Shown piece by piece: positions 1-8,024 of a stretch of DNA of 64,000 nt. The first letter of the stretch is position 1; the number at the start of each line of letters is the position of its first letter. A model generated the notes under the pieces. The model saw only the letters and a program-made list of their open reading frames with translations. It searched no databases and had not been told where the DNA came from. Source of the stretch: Photobacterium sp. SKA34 (lineage in GTDB: Bacteria > Pseudomonadota > Gammaproteobacteria > Enterobacterales > Vibrionaceae); the NCBI RefSeq assembly GCF_000153325.1, contig NZ_CH724141.1, positions 913,850 through 977,849 on the forward strand, in the 5' to 3' direction. The translations under genes and the position numbers were made by a program.

Positions 1-569
1 CCACTTACTAGGGCTTCGCTGCATTGTAAATAACGAGCTAACTCTTTTTGATCCGCAACTTTTCCACTATCAAGTAGATGTTGCATCTCTTTACCACGCT
101 CAAATAAACTTAGCGGTTTATGAGCGTTAGCGACGTCAGATAAAAATTTAGCATGCTCAGTATTAATACCTTTAGCGACATAAATTAAAAAATCTTTATG
201 AGCTAAAATACAAGACATACGACGGCGGCTACCGTCTAAAACTTCAATACGACCATCATCTAACCAACGACCAACAGCTGGATATTGCTGTCCACGATCT
301 TTCAATGTAGATAATATATCAGCTAGAGCATGCTCATTTAAAAATGCTTGTTCACGTGCATTCTCAGCAAAAACAGTAGTTTTAGTACTGACATCGTCAG
401 CATTAATTTTAATTAATTCAAACGCAACTGTTTCTTCACCTGCTACAGCTAATTCTATTACTGCTGCTTTATCGCGTGCAGCTGTTTGTGCTTCTGTTAC
501 GTTGGTCGCGCGACGTTTATCCGCTTTACCAAACAGACGAGCATTAAGATCAGTTGTTTTAATAGCCAT
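1..569 (-). CDS. parB2: Chromosome II partition protein ParB (partial, C-terminus off the left edge)
   Basis: ParB-type centromere-binding protein that loads on parS2 sites and works with ParA to segregate the chromosome II origin. About 189 N-terminal residues are visible, starting MAIKTTDLNARLFG. They include a ParB/Srx-like stretch with GRIEVLDGSRRR at about residues 108-119, followed by the start of the helical DNA-binding part. A strong Shine-Dalgarno (GAGGAG) lies inside the end of parA just before the ATG at 569. The seven-base spacing to parA indicates translational coupling in a parAB operon. Family and chromosome II type are inferred from similarity to Vibrio ParB2 and from the neighbouring rctB and parS2 site. 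The stop codon lies outside the window. Confidence 0.93.
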   Translation of the reverse strand, partial: MAIKTTDLNARLFGKADKRRATNVTEAQTAARDKAAVIELAVAGEETVAFELIKINADDVSTKTTVFAENAREQAFLNEHALADILSTLKDRGQQYPAVGRWLDDGRIEVLDGSRRRMSCILAHKDFLIYVAKGINTEHAKFLSDVANAHKPLSLFERGKEMQHLLDSGKVADQKELARYLQCSEALVS

Positions 570-576
570 CTGTTAG

Positions 577-1791
577 TTACTCCTCGTTAAGATTTGCCCA
601 GTGGCTATGCATCACGCGTTCTAGTTCTAAACCAACACGTTGAATAGCCTCTTGAGCGGTTGAAAGGGTCTTTTTACCCCCTTCAAACTCTGCTGCCGTT
701 AAGTCAAATACCGTACTATACGTATCAGCACAAGTTTCAAATGCACGGCTACGTGGTACTGTGGCCATCATAACTTGATCACGAAGCAAGTAATTCATTT
801 CAGTTAACACAGAAACTTGCTTCTTATTATCGTCTTCAAACATTGTTGGCATTAAACGAATAAATTCTAAGCCATGCCAATCTTCAGGGAACATCTCGTA
901 AACAGTAGGTAAATGCTGGAAAAAGTTAACAGTAGATGCCCAGTCAAGACGTTTAGCAGCACAAGGAATGATTAACGCATTAGATGCATACATAGCATTC
1001 CATACCAACGGGTCGATGTGAGGGCCCGTATCAATCATAATAATGTCGAACTCATCTGCAATTGGATCAATTACTTTTTCTTTGAGTAAACGAACAATAT
1101 CAAGATCTTGATTTACAGCAAGATCTTGCCAAGCATCGGCGTTAAACATCGCATCTTCAGGAAAGGCTGCTATGGTTTTAAGATTAGGATACTGGGTTGG
1201 CATAACCACATTATCTTTCAAGAAATCTTTATCCATTTCAACGCCATCAGGTACGTTGTCAAGCATAACGTCAACAGCAGAATATATTGTTTCTTGTTTT
1301 CCCACACTTATAAGAGGGTTTAAAAACAGACGTAATGAACCCTGTGGATCAAGGTCGATTAGACAAATACGATAACGTTTATCTAAATCTAAAGCTAAAC
1401 AAGCAGCAATATGTACCGCTGTCATTGATTTACCCGTACCACCTTTCTGATTCTGAACATTGACAACCCAAGGCTTACGACCTGCACCTTCTCTCTCATG
1501 AAAAGCCGGCTTTTTTGCCGACGTCATCAGTTTATGGGCTTCATCTAATGTAATAGAGTAGTGATTAGCATTATTTTTCGTAAATTGATGACCATCAGCC
1601 TCCATACGAGAAATTGCATCATCAAGTTTACGTCTTGTTAACCCTGAGCGTGTTTCCATTAAAGCTTTAGACATCGGAGGGAATAACTCCTCACGACGCT
1701 CTTCTAAAACAATCTCAATTCGGTCCGCTTGTACTTGTTTTGTTTGCTCTGCAATATTGAGCAAATTTTGGATCGTCTGTTCCCTATTCAT
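577..1791 (-). CDS. parA2: Chromosome II partition ATPase ParA
   Basis: Walker-type ParA ATPase that drives segregation of the chromosome II origin with ParB. The 404-residue product has an N-terminal helix-turn-helix region (about 1-100), as in P1/ParA2-type proteins, then a deviant Walker A motif (QKGGTGKS, about residues 114-121) and a Walker B-like IIMIDTGPH. I chose the ATG at 1791 (MNREQTIQ). The upstream in-frame ATG at 1827 adds 12 residues that look non-coding. The large size with an HTH is typical of ParA2 rather than the short chromosomal ParA1. It is followed directly by parB. Function is well supported by family knowledge. Confidence 0.95.
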   Translation of the reverse strand: MNREQTIQNLLNIAEQTKQVQADRIEIVLEERREELFPPMSKALMETRSGLTRRKLDDAISRMEADGHQFTKNNANHYSITLDEAHKLMTSAKKPAFHEREGAGRKPWVVNVQNQKGGTGKSMTAVHIAACLALDLDKRYRICLIDLDPQGSLRLFLNPLISVGKQETIYSAVDVMLDNVPDGVEMDKDFLKDNVVMPTQYPNLKTIAAFPEDAMFNADAWQDLAVNQDLDIVRLLKEKVIDPIADEFDIIMIDTGPHIDPLVWNAMYASNALIIPCAAKRLDWASTVNFFQHLPTVYEMFPEDWHGLEFIRLMPTMFEDDNKKQVSVLTEMNYLLRDQVMMATVPRSRAFETCADTYSTVFDLTAAEFEGGKKTLSTAQEAIQRVGLELERVMHSHWANLNEE

Positions 1792-2011
1792 TATCACTCT
1801 TCGCCATGATGATAGACTAAGTAACATTGTACAGCAAATATAAAAGATAACAATAAAAAGCTGAACAATCAGTGTGATATCAATCTAAATTCAAAAAGCT
1901 TAATTTTTGATAAAAGCAGATAAAAGGTCATTATTTAAACATTATTTGACTCTAATAATGGGATTAACTACCCGAAATAAGACATAGATTTAAAGTGTTA
2001 CACCGTCACAA

Positions 2012-2026
2012 CTTTACAATGTAAAT
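2012..2026. promoter_or_regulatory. parS2 centromere site
   Basis: The core TTTACAATGTAAA (2013-2025) matches the published chromosome II consensus NTTTACANTGTAAAN in Vibrionaceae. It is the expected ParB2 loading site and lies in the origin region beside parAB. Confidence 0.88.
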
Positions 2027-2045
2027 TGATTTTAGCAGGGTATTT

Positions 2046-2084
2046 ACAGAAGCATGATAAAAACAAGCTAAGTTACGGAAGATG
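2046..2084 (+). repeat. 39-mer RctB-binding element, copy 1
   Basis: A 39-bp sequence sharing blocks AGCATGATA and AAGTTACGG with the copy at 2402-2440. In V. cholerae, 39-mers bind RctB and restrain initiation. The size match and placement distal to the iterons support the same role here. Confidence 0.75.
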
Positions 2085-2246
2085 TTATTTCAATTTCAGA
2101 TCAGCCTAAAATTGAACAAATAAGCATAAGATCTAACAGTATGATGAAATCAGTCAATTTCATAGCCATTTCATTAAAATAATTGATAATTAGTAGATAA
2201 AGGCAGATCACATCATCAAAAAAGCGAAAATGAATGAACAAAATCT

Positions 2247-2717
2247 TGATCATTGTTCCGAGAAAATAACGACGGTCATGAAAAGATGATCAAGTACTCT
2301 AATAAACAATATAAATCAGAACATCTTGAAGATATTAGATCATATTTTCAGGAAAAATGATCAAGGTAAAAAGGGGAGAATAGCGATTCACAACCATAAT
2401 TACGGAAGCATGATAGAAAGACGATAAGTTACGGCGAGTGTAGGTTCAATAAGGGTTTAGCTAACAATATCCAGCTAAGAACAAGACCAAAAGGCCAATA
2501 TTGAATGAAATGGGCAAATATTTGAAATGCAGATTCATTTACTTGATCATTTTTCCGAATATTAAACGATAAAATAACCACTTCTTTGGTAACATTCCGA
2601 ATCAATGTAAAATGGATTAATCGTTATGGTCGCAGTTATCACACTGTTCATCATGATAAAAAAGTGAATGTTTTTTAAACAAACTGGCTTGAACGACACT
2701 CACATGATCATTGTTCC
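2247..2717. repeat. Scattered RctB iterons outside the main array
   Basis: Six 13-bp iteron-like sites match or nearly match TGATCATNNTTYC. They are 2247-2259 (+), 2280-2292 (-), 2337-2349 (+, first base A), 2351-2363 (-), 2544-2556 (+) and 2705-2717 (+). The 2337/2351 pair is head to head with one base between. Each contains GATC, so binding is probably sensitive to Dam methylation, as in V. cholerae. Confidence 0.75.
2402..2440 (+). repeat. 39-mer RctB-binding element, copy 2
   Basis: Second 39-bp copy with the same orientation and the same conserved blocks (GGAAGCATGATA, then AAGTTACGG) as 2046-2084. Inferred RctB inhibitory/handcuffing site. Confidence 0.75.
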
Positions 2718-2789
2718 TAGTAAAAATGCCTTGATAAATGACCTTTTCACCGTGGAATTAAGAATAAATCAATACAGAGAAAGGATTGC

Positions 2790-2798
2790 TGTGGATAA
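2790..2798 (-). promoter_or_regulatory. DnaA box
   Basis: TGTGGATAA is the exact complement of the consensus DnaA box TTATCCACA. It sits 28 bp before the first of the six regularly spaced iterons, where the ori2 DnaA box lies in V. cholerae. Confidence 0.9.
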
Positions 2799-2825
2799 CT
2801 CTGTGAGTAAGCATTGAATCCATTA

Positions 2826-2953
2826 TGATCATGCTTTCAATTGAATGCTGATCATCGTTTCAGAATGAAGATGATCATGCTTCCAATGCAATGATGATCA
2901 TGTTTTCTAACAACTGTTGATCATACTTCCAATAAAACCATGATCATTGTTCC
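2826..2953 (+). repeat. Six tandem RctB iterons with 23-bp period (minimal origin)
   Basis: Iterons start at 2826, 2849, 2872, 2895, 2918 and 2941, exactly 23 bp apart. Each reads TGATCAT followed by two variable bases and TTYC. The exact phasing puts all sites on a similar face of the helix at about 2.2-turn spacing, as for the six 12-mers of V. cholerae ori2. These are the initiation-competent RctB sites. Confidence 0.93.
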
Positions 2954-2956
2954 GTA

Positions 2957-3117
2957 GTGCTACTGTTTTATCTTCTTTTAAAACAGAATGTTAAGCTGTA
3001 AAATATAACCAGATCATAAGATCAGTTAATCAATAAGATCAGAATTAATCATAAAGATCAGTATTAAAAATCTTTAAATAAAAAACTTTATTTATTGATC
3101 TTTTTCTATTAATCTTT
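2957..3117. other. AT-rich DNA-unwinding element with ATCA/GATCA words
   Basis: Strongly AT-rich stretch immediately after the iterons with repeated AGATCA and ATCA words (about 3012-3065), then an almost pure A/T tract. In V. cholerae RctB binds single-stranded ATCA-type repeats in the unwound element. The equivalent role here is inferred from position and sequence. Confidence 0.75.
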
Positions 3118-3146
3118 GCGGAAAGATGATGGATCTACGGTCAATG
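3118..3146 (+). promoter_or_regulatory. 29-mer-like RctB operator at the rctB start
   Basis: GCGGAAAGATGATGGATC followed by TACGG resembles a 39-mer (GGAAGCATGATA ... TTACGG) with about ten internal bases missing. V. cholerae has such a 29-mer in the rctB promoter, where RctB represses its own gene. It ends four bases before the rctB ATG, so it may also block ribosome access. This is inference by alignment by eye. Confidence 0.55.
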
Positions 3147-3150
3147 ATAA

Positions 3151-5151
3151 ATGAAACAACCTCGAAACAGTGAAAATGCCCCAATAGAAAAAATATTGAT
3201 CGAAGCCCCTAGATCGCACAAAGATGGTCATTTATTTTTGATCCATTCAAATCTTGTCGATTGGCTTCCGCAATATCAACATTTCAAAGGGGTCACTAAA
3301 AGTATTATTGAACTGCTCAATATTATTTCGCTACGTGGTTTATCAAGCAAAGACGGTTATGTATCAACAACTGAACTTGTTGAAGCAACGGAAGGTCAAT
3401 TAACGCGAGCTGCAATTCAACAACGTTTACGTGCAGCTGTAAGTGTTGGTTTATTTAATCAGCAGCCTGTAAGATTCGAAGAAGGCTTAGCGGGTAAAAC
3501 CATGCTGCATCACTTCATTAATCCATCTTTGCTAATCTCTCAATTAGGCACTGGTAGTTTACAATCAGACCAATTTAAAGAAAAAGAAAAGCAAAAACGT
3601 TCAAAAGCATTAGCACAAAATCATGTAAATCGACGTTTACTGACAGAACATGGTTTAGGTACACCACCAAGTATGCCTGATGAAGCTGATCAAATTGTTG
3701 TTTCACCAACTAGCTGGGCTGGGATCATTGATCAGGCGTTAGCGCCGCCGAGAACTAAAAAAAGTTATCAAAAATCAATGGTTGCGATCAGTGGTACTAA
3801 AGCGATCATTGAAACACGATCATCAAAGTCGATCATGACGGTGGATGATCTAATGACACTGTTTGCGCTGTTTACCTTAACGGTTCAGTATCACGATCAC
3901 CATATTGCTGATTATGAGATTCAAGCGCGATCTATGGCAAATAAAACGCCAGTCTATATCACTGATATTTTGGCTTTGCGAGGCAAAAAAGACAGTGGTC
4001 CAGCCCGTGATTCTATTCGAGAAAGTATTGACCGTATTGAATTTACTGATTTTCAATTGCATGAACTCACTGGTCGTTGGCTAAGTGAAAATATGCCTGA
4101 AGGGTTTAAGAGTGATCGTTTTCGTTTTATTGCTAGAACGATCACGGCCTCAGAAGAAGCTCCTCAAGAAGGTGAAGATGGTGAGATCAGAATCAAGCCT
4201 AATTTGTATATTTTGGTGTGGGAACCTTCATTTTTTGATGAACTATTAACACGCGATTACTTTTTCTTGTTCCCACCTGAAATCTTACGTCAGCATACAT
4301 TAGTCTTTCAGTTGTATACTTTTTTCCGTAGTCGTATGTCTCGCCGTGTCAATGACTCTATGCTTTTAAGTGATTTAAATCAAAAGCTTGCTCGAAATAT
4401 TGAATGGCGACGTTTTTCTTCTGATCTTATTCGAGAACTAAAAAAATTAGCTGAAGGAAAAGTAACGGAAACGATCTTTGCTGTGAATTTATGGGGATAT
4501 CATTTAACGATCAGTGCTGAAGAGCTTGATAAACGTTATACCGATTATCGTATCGATATTAAATGTGATGCTGATGAAGTGATCCGTTATTCTCGTGCAA
4601 AAACGACCAATGAAGGTAAGCGTACGATGGCACCAACCATGCCAAACCCGTTACGTAATGAGATCATGCCAAAGCAAGAATTGGAACAATTGTCCGCCAT
4701 TATTGATGGTGAGTTTGAACCTATTCAGCGAAAGGCACCACGTCCAAAAGGTCGCTTAGGGCGTCGTATTAAGTTGCGTAAGCATCTCGTTGAGATAAAT
4801 GCTGATGAATTAACGATTGTGTTATCTAAATATACCTCACCAGAAGCCCTCCAACGAAGTATAACGGCTTTATCTGCAATGACTGGTCATCCTTCATCAG
4901 TTATTACTGAAGAGTGCCACGGATACTTAGAGAAGCTTGATTGGTTATATGTTTCTGGTGAAAAAGTCAGTTATGAAACTTTAAGTCGTACCGTTGAGTT
5001 ATATAACAGCCGTCAAGACGAACGTCATTTATCGATTGAACGTTTAATTTCAGGCTTGGCTGTTAGACGAAAAGTCTGTCAACTTGTCCATAAAGGCCAT
5101 ATTAACGAGCAGGTCTTAAAAGCACTTGATGATGTCGCCAAAGGCATTTAA
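3151..5151 (+). CDS. rctB: Chromosome II replication initiator RctB
   Basis: RctB initiates replication of Vibrionaceae chromosome II by binding the iterons and remodelling the origin. The 666-residue product is full length compared with about 658 in V. cholerae. Long stretches are recognisably RctB, for example the segment around LTRAAIQQRLRAAV, ALAPPRTKKSYQKSM, LTVQYHDHH, GKKDSGPARDSIR and RRKVCQLVHKG near the end. The start at 3151 gives a short variable N-terminus before the conserved RSHKDGHLF. There is no good Shine-Dalgarno, which fits low, autoregulated expression through the adjacent 29-mer-like site. The gene is transcribed away from the origin and ends in a rho-independent terminator. 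Confidence 0.98.
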   Translation: MKQPRNSENAPIEKILIEAPRSHKDGHLFLIHSNLVDWLPQYQHFKGVTKSIIELLNIISLRGLSSKDGYVSTTELVEATEGQLTRAAIQQRLRAAVSVGLFNQQPVRFEEGLAGKTMLHHFINPSLLISQLGTGSLQSDQFKEKEKQKRSKALAQNHVNRRLLTEHGLGTPPSMPDEADQIVVSPTSWAGIIDQALAPPRTKKSYQKSMVAISGTKAIIETRSSKSIMTVDDLMTLFALFTLTVQYHDHHIADYEIQARSMANKTPVYITDILALRGKKDSGPARDSIRESIDRIEFTDFQLHELTGRWLSENMPEGFKSDRFRFIARTITASEEAPQEGEDGEIRIKPNLYILVWEPSFFDELLTRDYFFLFPPEILRQHTLVFQLYTFFRSRMSRRVNDSMLLSDLNQKLARNIEWRRFSSDLIRELKKLAEGKVTETIFAVNLWGYHLTISAEELDKRYTDYRIDIKCDADEVIRYSRAKTTNEGKRTMAPTMPNPLRNEIMPKQELEQLSAIIDGEFEPIQRKAPRPKGRLGRRIKLRKHLVEINADELTIVLSKYTSPEALQRSITALSAMTGHPSSVITEECHGYLEKLDWLYVSGEKVSYETLSRTVELYNSRQDERHLSIERLISGLAVRRKVCQLVHKGHINEQVLKALDDVAKGI

Positions 5152-5171
5152 CACTGTTGCGTTAGAGAGAA

Positions 5172-5198
5172 AAAGAGCGTTTTTGTGCGCTCTTTTTT
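5172..5198 (+). terminator. rho-independent terminator after rctB
   Basis: Stem AGAGCG / CGCTCT with an eight-base loop, followed by a run of T, 20 bp after the rctB stop. Confidence 0.75.
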
Positions 5199-5319
5199 CA
5201 TATTATTAACGGTATAATTAGTATTTACTGTATTTTATTGAGTTATGAATAGTTTTAGTCAATATTTTAACGATGAGAGGAACTCGTTGGTTAAAATATT
5301 TTCATAGTGATGGCGCTAA

Positions 5320-7620
5320 ATGATTGGGAACTTCACGGTGTTGAAAAAGCATAAAATAATCAAAACAGTATTATTTATGGTACTCAGTGTACAGTCTATT
5401 ACGGTGTATGCGAGTGCAGACGAACGTCCCATACTTAATCGAGAACGGATTGGACTTGTTCTTAGTGGTGGGGGCGCAAAAGGTGCTGCCCACATAGGCG
5501 TACTGGAAGTATTAGAAGAAAATCGAATTCCTGTTGATATTGTAACAGGTACCAGTATGGGCGCTTATGTTGGTGGCGTATACGCCATGGGGTTAAGTGC
5601 CAAAGAAGTGAAACGTCGTACCTTTGGCGTAAAATGGGAAGATGGATACCTCGATCGTGCTAGTCGTAACGATCTTACGTTACGAAGAAAACAGCAAAAT
5701 GATAAGTATCAATTACATACTGATATTGGCCTCGATCTCAATGGGGAATTTAAATCTCGATCAGGAGCATTTCAAGGGCAAGGGTTTGCTAAAATTCTAC
5801 GAAATGTCACTGAGAACCTCCCATCTTTAAAGTCTTTTGATCAGCTCGCAATCCCGTATAGAAGTGTAGCCACCGATATTACTAAAGTGAAACCTGTTAT
5901 TTTAAGTTCAGGCCATTTAGCGACAGCAATGCAAGCATCAATGACGGTACCTGGCGCTTTAAAACCGGTTCACTTAAATGAAAAATTGCTTGTTGATGGC
6001 GGTGTTGTTAACAATATGCCAGTTGATGTAGCGCAAGATTTAGGCGCTGATGTAATTATCGCAGTAGATTTACGTGATAATTTAATGCCAAGTAAAGAAC
6101 TTGATAGTGCGTTGAATATTGTCTCGCAGTTAACGACTTATATGACCAATGCGAGTGCTGATTTTCAAAAAAGCCTAATGGCTGAAGGTGACGTATATCT
6201 CCAGCCAGATGTGTCATTTATGACAGCTGCAGATTTTGATCAAATGAAAAAAGCATATTTAGCGGGAAGGAAAGTGGCGACGGCTTCGCTTCCAAAATTA
6301 CTTCGCTACCAATTATCAGAGCATGACTATCGAGCTTATATTAAACAAAAACAAAGTCGTCGAAGCCAACTAACTGCAGCCTCTGGTTATTACATTGATA
6401 AGATAGAAATAAAGAATAATACTCGCTTACCTGAGAAAACCTTATTGTCTCAGTTGGATTTGAAAACAGGTCGAGTGATTTCTAATGAAGAATTAGAGCA
6501 AGCCGTTAAACGACTACAAAGTGAAGATGTTTATGGTCGAATTACTTACCAAATTAAGCAAGAAAACGGCGAGAACGTGCTTGATATGGATATTAATGAA
6601 AAATCATGGGGACCGGGATATTTAAACTTTACCTTGTCGTTTGAAGATAATTTTAACAATCGATCAAACTTCTCTTTTGGTGCGCAATATCTTTATACCG
6701 ACCTTACGGATAAAGGGGGAGAGTGGTTAACAGAGTTCTCATTAGGTAGTTGGAAAAATATCAACACTGAATTTTATTTCCCATTAGATTATAAACAGCA
6801 GTTTTTTACAGAAATTGGTGCTGCTGCAAGTAATGAAGTGAGGAAATTCAAGCGTACAAGTAAAATCCTCGATAGTGAAATAGCTGATTATCGGTACAAT
6901 ATAGAAACTGAATATCGACATGTGAATGGTTATGCGGCTGTTGGTTGGAATTTAAAATCATCGGCAGAAGCGACTCTTGGTTACAATGTTCAAAAAGGGT
7001 CTATCACGGTTCTTTCAACCCGCAATAAAGAGGATTATTTATTACATGGTCCCTATGTCAACTTGACTTATGATGATCTAGATAGTTTTTACTTTCCTTC
7101 AAAAGGTACATATGCAAATGCAAGAGTGGGTTATAACCAAACGATCAGTGAATATCAAAATAGTGATGAAGTGAATGGCGAAACCATTTCTTATAATTTC
7201 TCAATAAAAAAACCGTTTACATATGATCGACATACGTTAGTGCTCACGGCTAAAACCGCTGGCTCAGATTCGGATGAAATGCTACCTGTTTTCGCCCAAG
7301 ATTTAGGTGGATTATTTAATTTATCTGGATATCACCGTTATGAGTTAAACGGTCGTTACAGTGCTTTTGGCAGTATGATTTATCGTTATCGCGTCCTTGA
7401 TAACAATTTTGGCGCGTTTAAGCTCCCTGTTTATGTTGGGGGCTCCATAGAGCATGGCGGTGTCTGGGATAAATCTTCTGATGTGTCTTGGGGGAGTTCA
7501 TTAACGGCTGGCAGTGTTTATGTTGCTGTTGATTCTATTATAGGCCCTGTTTACTTGAGTTATGGTCAAGCCGAAGGTGGCAACAGCTCGTTCTACCTTT
7601 CTCTTGGTTCTTCGTGGTAA
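5320..7620 (+). CDS. Patatin-like phospholipase with POTRA and outer-membrane barrel (type Vd autotransporter-like)
   Basis: Predicted secreted or outer-membrane lipid acyl hydrolase, like PlpD of Pseudomonas. The 766 residues contain a signal peptide (about 1-32, cleavage near VYA-SA) and a patatin domain (about 43-330). The oxyanion glycine loop is GGGAKG at 50-55, the nucleophile Ser79 lies in GTSMG, and the catalytic Asp226 lies in VDGG. A single POTRA-like segment (about 363-425) and a BamA/Omp85-type 16-strand barrel follow to the C-terminus, which ends in the aromatic SLGSSW. The catalytic dyad is intact. It stands alone, and a perfect palindrome follows the stop. Whether the patatin part is released from the cell, as for PlpD, cannot be seen from sequence. 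Confidence 0.93.
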   Translation: MIGNFTVLKKHKIIKTVLFMVLSVQSITVYASADERPILNRERIGLVLSGGGAKGAAHIGVLEVLEENRIPVDIVTGTSMGAYVGGVYAMGLSAKEVKRRTFGVKWEDGYLDRASRNDLTLRRKQQNDKYQLHTDIGLDLNGEFKSRSGAFQGQGFAKILRNVTENLPSLKSFDQLAIPYRSVATDITKVKPVILSSGHLATAMQASMTVPGALKPVHLNEKLLVDGGVVNNMPVDVAQDLGADVIIAVDLRDNLMPSKELDSALNIVSQLTTYMTNASADFQKSLMAEGDVYLQPDVSFMTAADFDQMKKAYLAGRKVATASLPKLLRYQLSEHDYRAYIKQKQSRRSQLTAASGYYIDKIEIKNNTRLPEKTLLSQLDLKTGRVISNEELEQAVKRLQSEDVYGRITYQIKQENGENVLDMDINEKSWGPGYLNFTLSFEDNFNNRSNFSFGAQYLYTDLTDKGGEWLTEFSLGSWKNINTEFYFPLDYKQQFFTEIGAAASNEVRKFKRTSKILDSEIADYRYNIETEYRHVNGYAAVGWNLKSSAEATLGYNVQKGSITVLSTRNKEDYLLHGPYVNLTYDDLDSFYFPSKGTYANARVGYNQTISEYQNSDEVNGETISYNFSIKKPFTYDRHTLVLTAKTAGSDSDEMLPVFAQDLGGLFNLSGYHRYELNGRYSAFGSMIYRYRVLDNNFGAFKLPVYVGGSIEHGGVWDKSSDVSWGSSLTAGSVYVAVDSIIGPVYLSYGQAEGGNSSFYLSLGSSW

Positions 7621-7626
7621 TCAACA

Positions 7627-7660
7627 AAGTAAGGTTAGGTAAATTTACCTAACCTTACTT
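7627..7660. repeat. Perfect 34-bp palindrome
   Basis: Two 17-bp arms (AAGTAAGGTTAGGTAAA and its exact complement) meet with no spacer, seven bases after the patatin gene. There is no T-run after it, so it is an unusual terminator. It could act as an RNA hairpin protecting the 3' end or as a protein site. Confidence 0.7.
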
Positions 7661-8024
7661 ATGTTAATTATGAATATATTGTGTATTTACATTACTATGA
7701 CAAATGCGTCTAAGTATATGGCAAAATAATTATCGATATAACCTTTGTCTTATCATACTTAGGATTAATTATTTAGGAAGGATTTTGAATAATAATCACT
7801 TTTGTATTGTATATTACGTTTGCGAGCATTTTGGTCGCTTTTTTTTTAACTAAGATTATCTTTAATGACTTGTGGGTTTTATCCTATATTTAATAAATAA
7901 ATAGCACTTATTTATTAAATATTTCCTTTCTTTTAAACAAGACAATTAAAAAGTAAACGGTTTCTATAATCACAAAGTTAATTTGTATTCAGCAAAGTAA
8001 TTGAGATGAAATAGAGGCTTGATC
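7661..8024. other. Intergenic region upstream of the M36 protease
   Basis: AT-rich gap of 364 bp. Near 7822-7848 there is a weak hairpin (GCGA / TCGC) followed by nine T, possibly a terminator of a short upstream transcript. The rest probably holds the protease promoter, but no confident -10/-35 or operator was found. Confidence 0.4.

Larger units (their letters stand above)
1830..3150. other. Replication origin region of chromosome II (oriCII, with rctA-like part)
   Basis: Non-coding block of about 1.3 kb between the divergent parA and rctB genes. It is AT-rich and very rich in GATC (Dam) sites. In order it holds a parS2 site, two 39-bp RctB-type elements, scattered iterons in both orientations, a perfect DnaA box, six iterons at exact 23-bp spacing, an AT-rich segment rich in ATCA/GATCA words, and a 29-mer-like site just before rctB. 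This is the arrangement known for Vibrio cholerae ori2: an inhibitory region with 39-mers, a minimal origin with iterons and a DnaA box, an unwinding element, then rctB. Element boundaries are from direct reading; roles are inferred from V. cholerae. Confidence 0.93.

Noticed and set aside
1108..1375. Open frames on the + strand inside parA
   Set aside because: Antisense shadows of a well-supported gene, with no start signals or family features.
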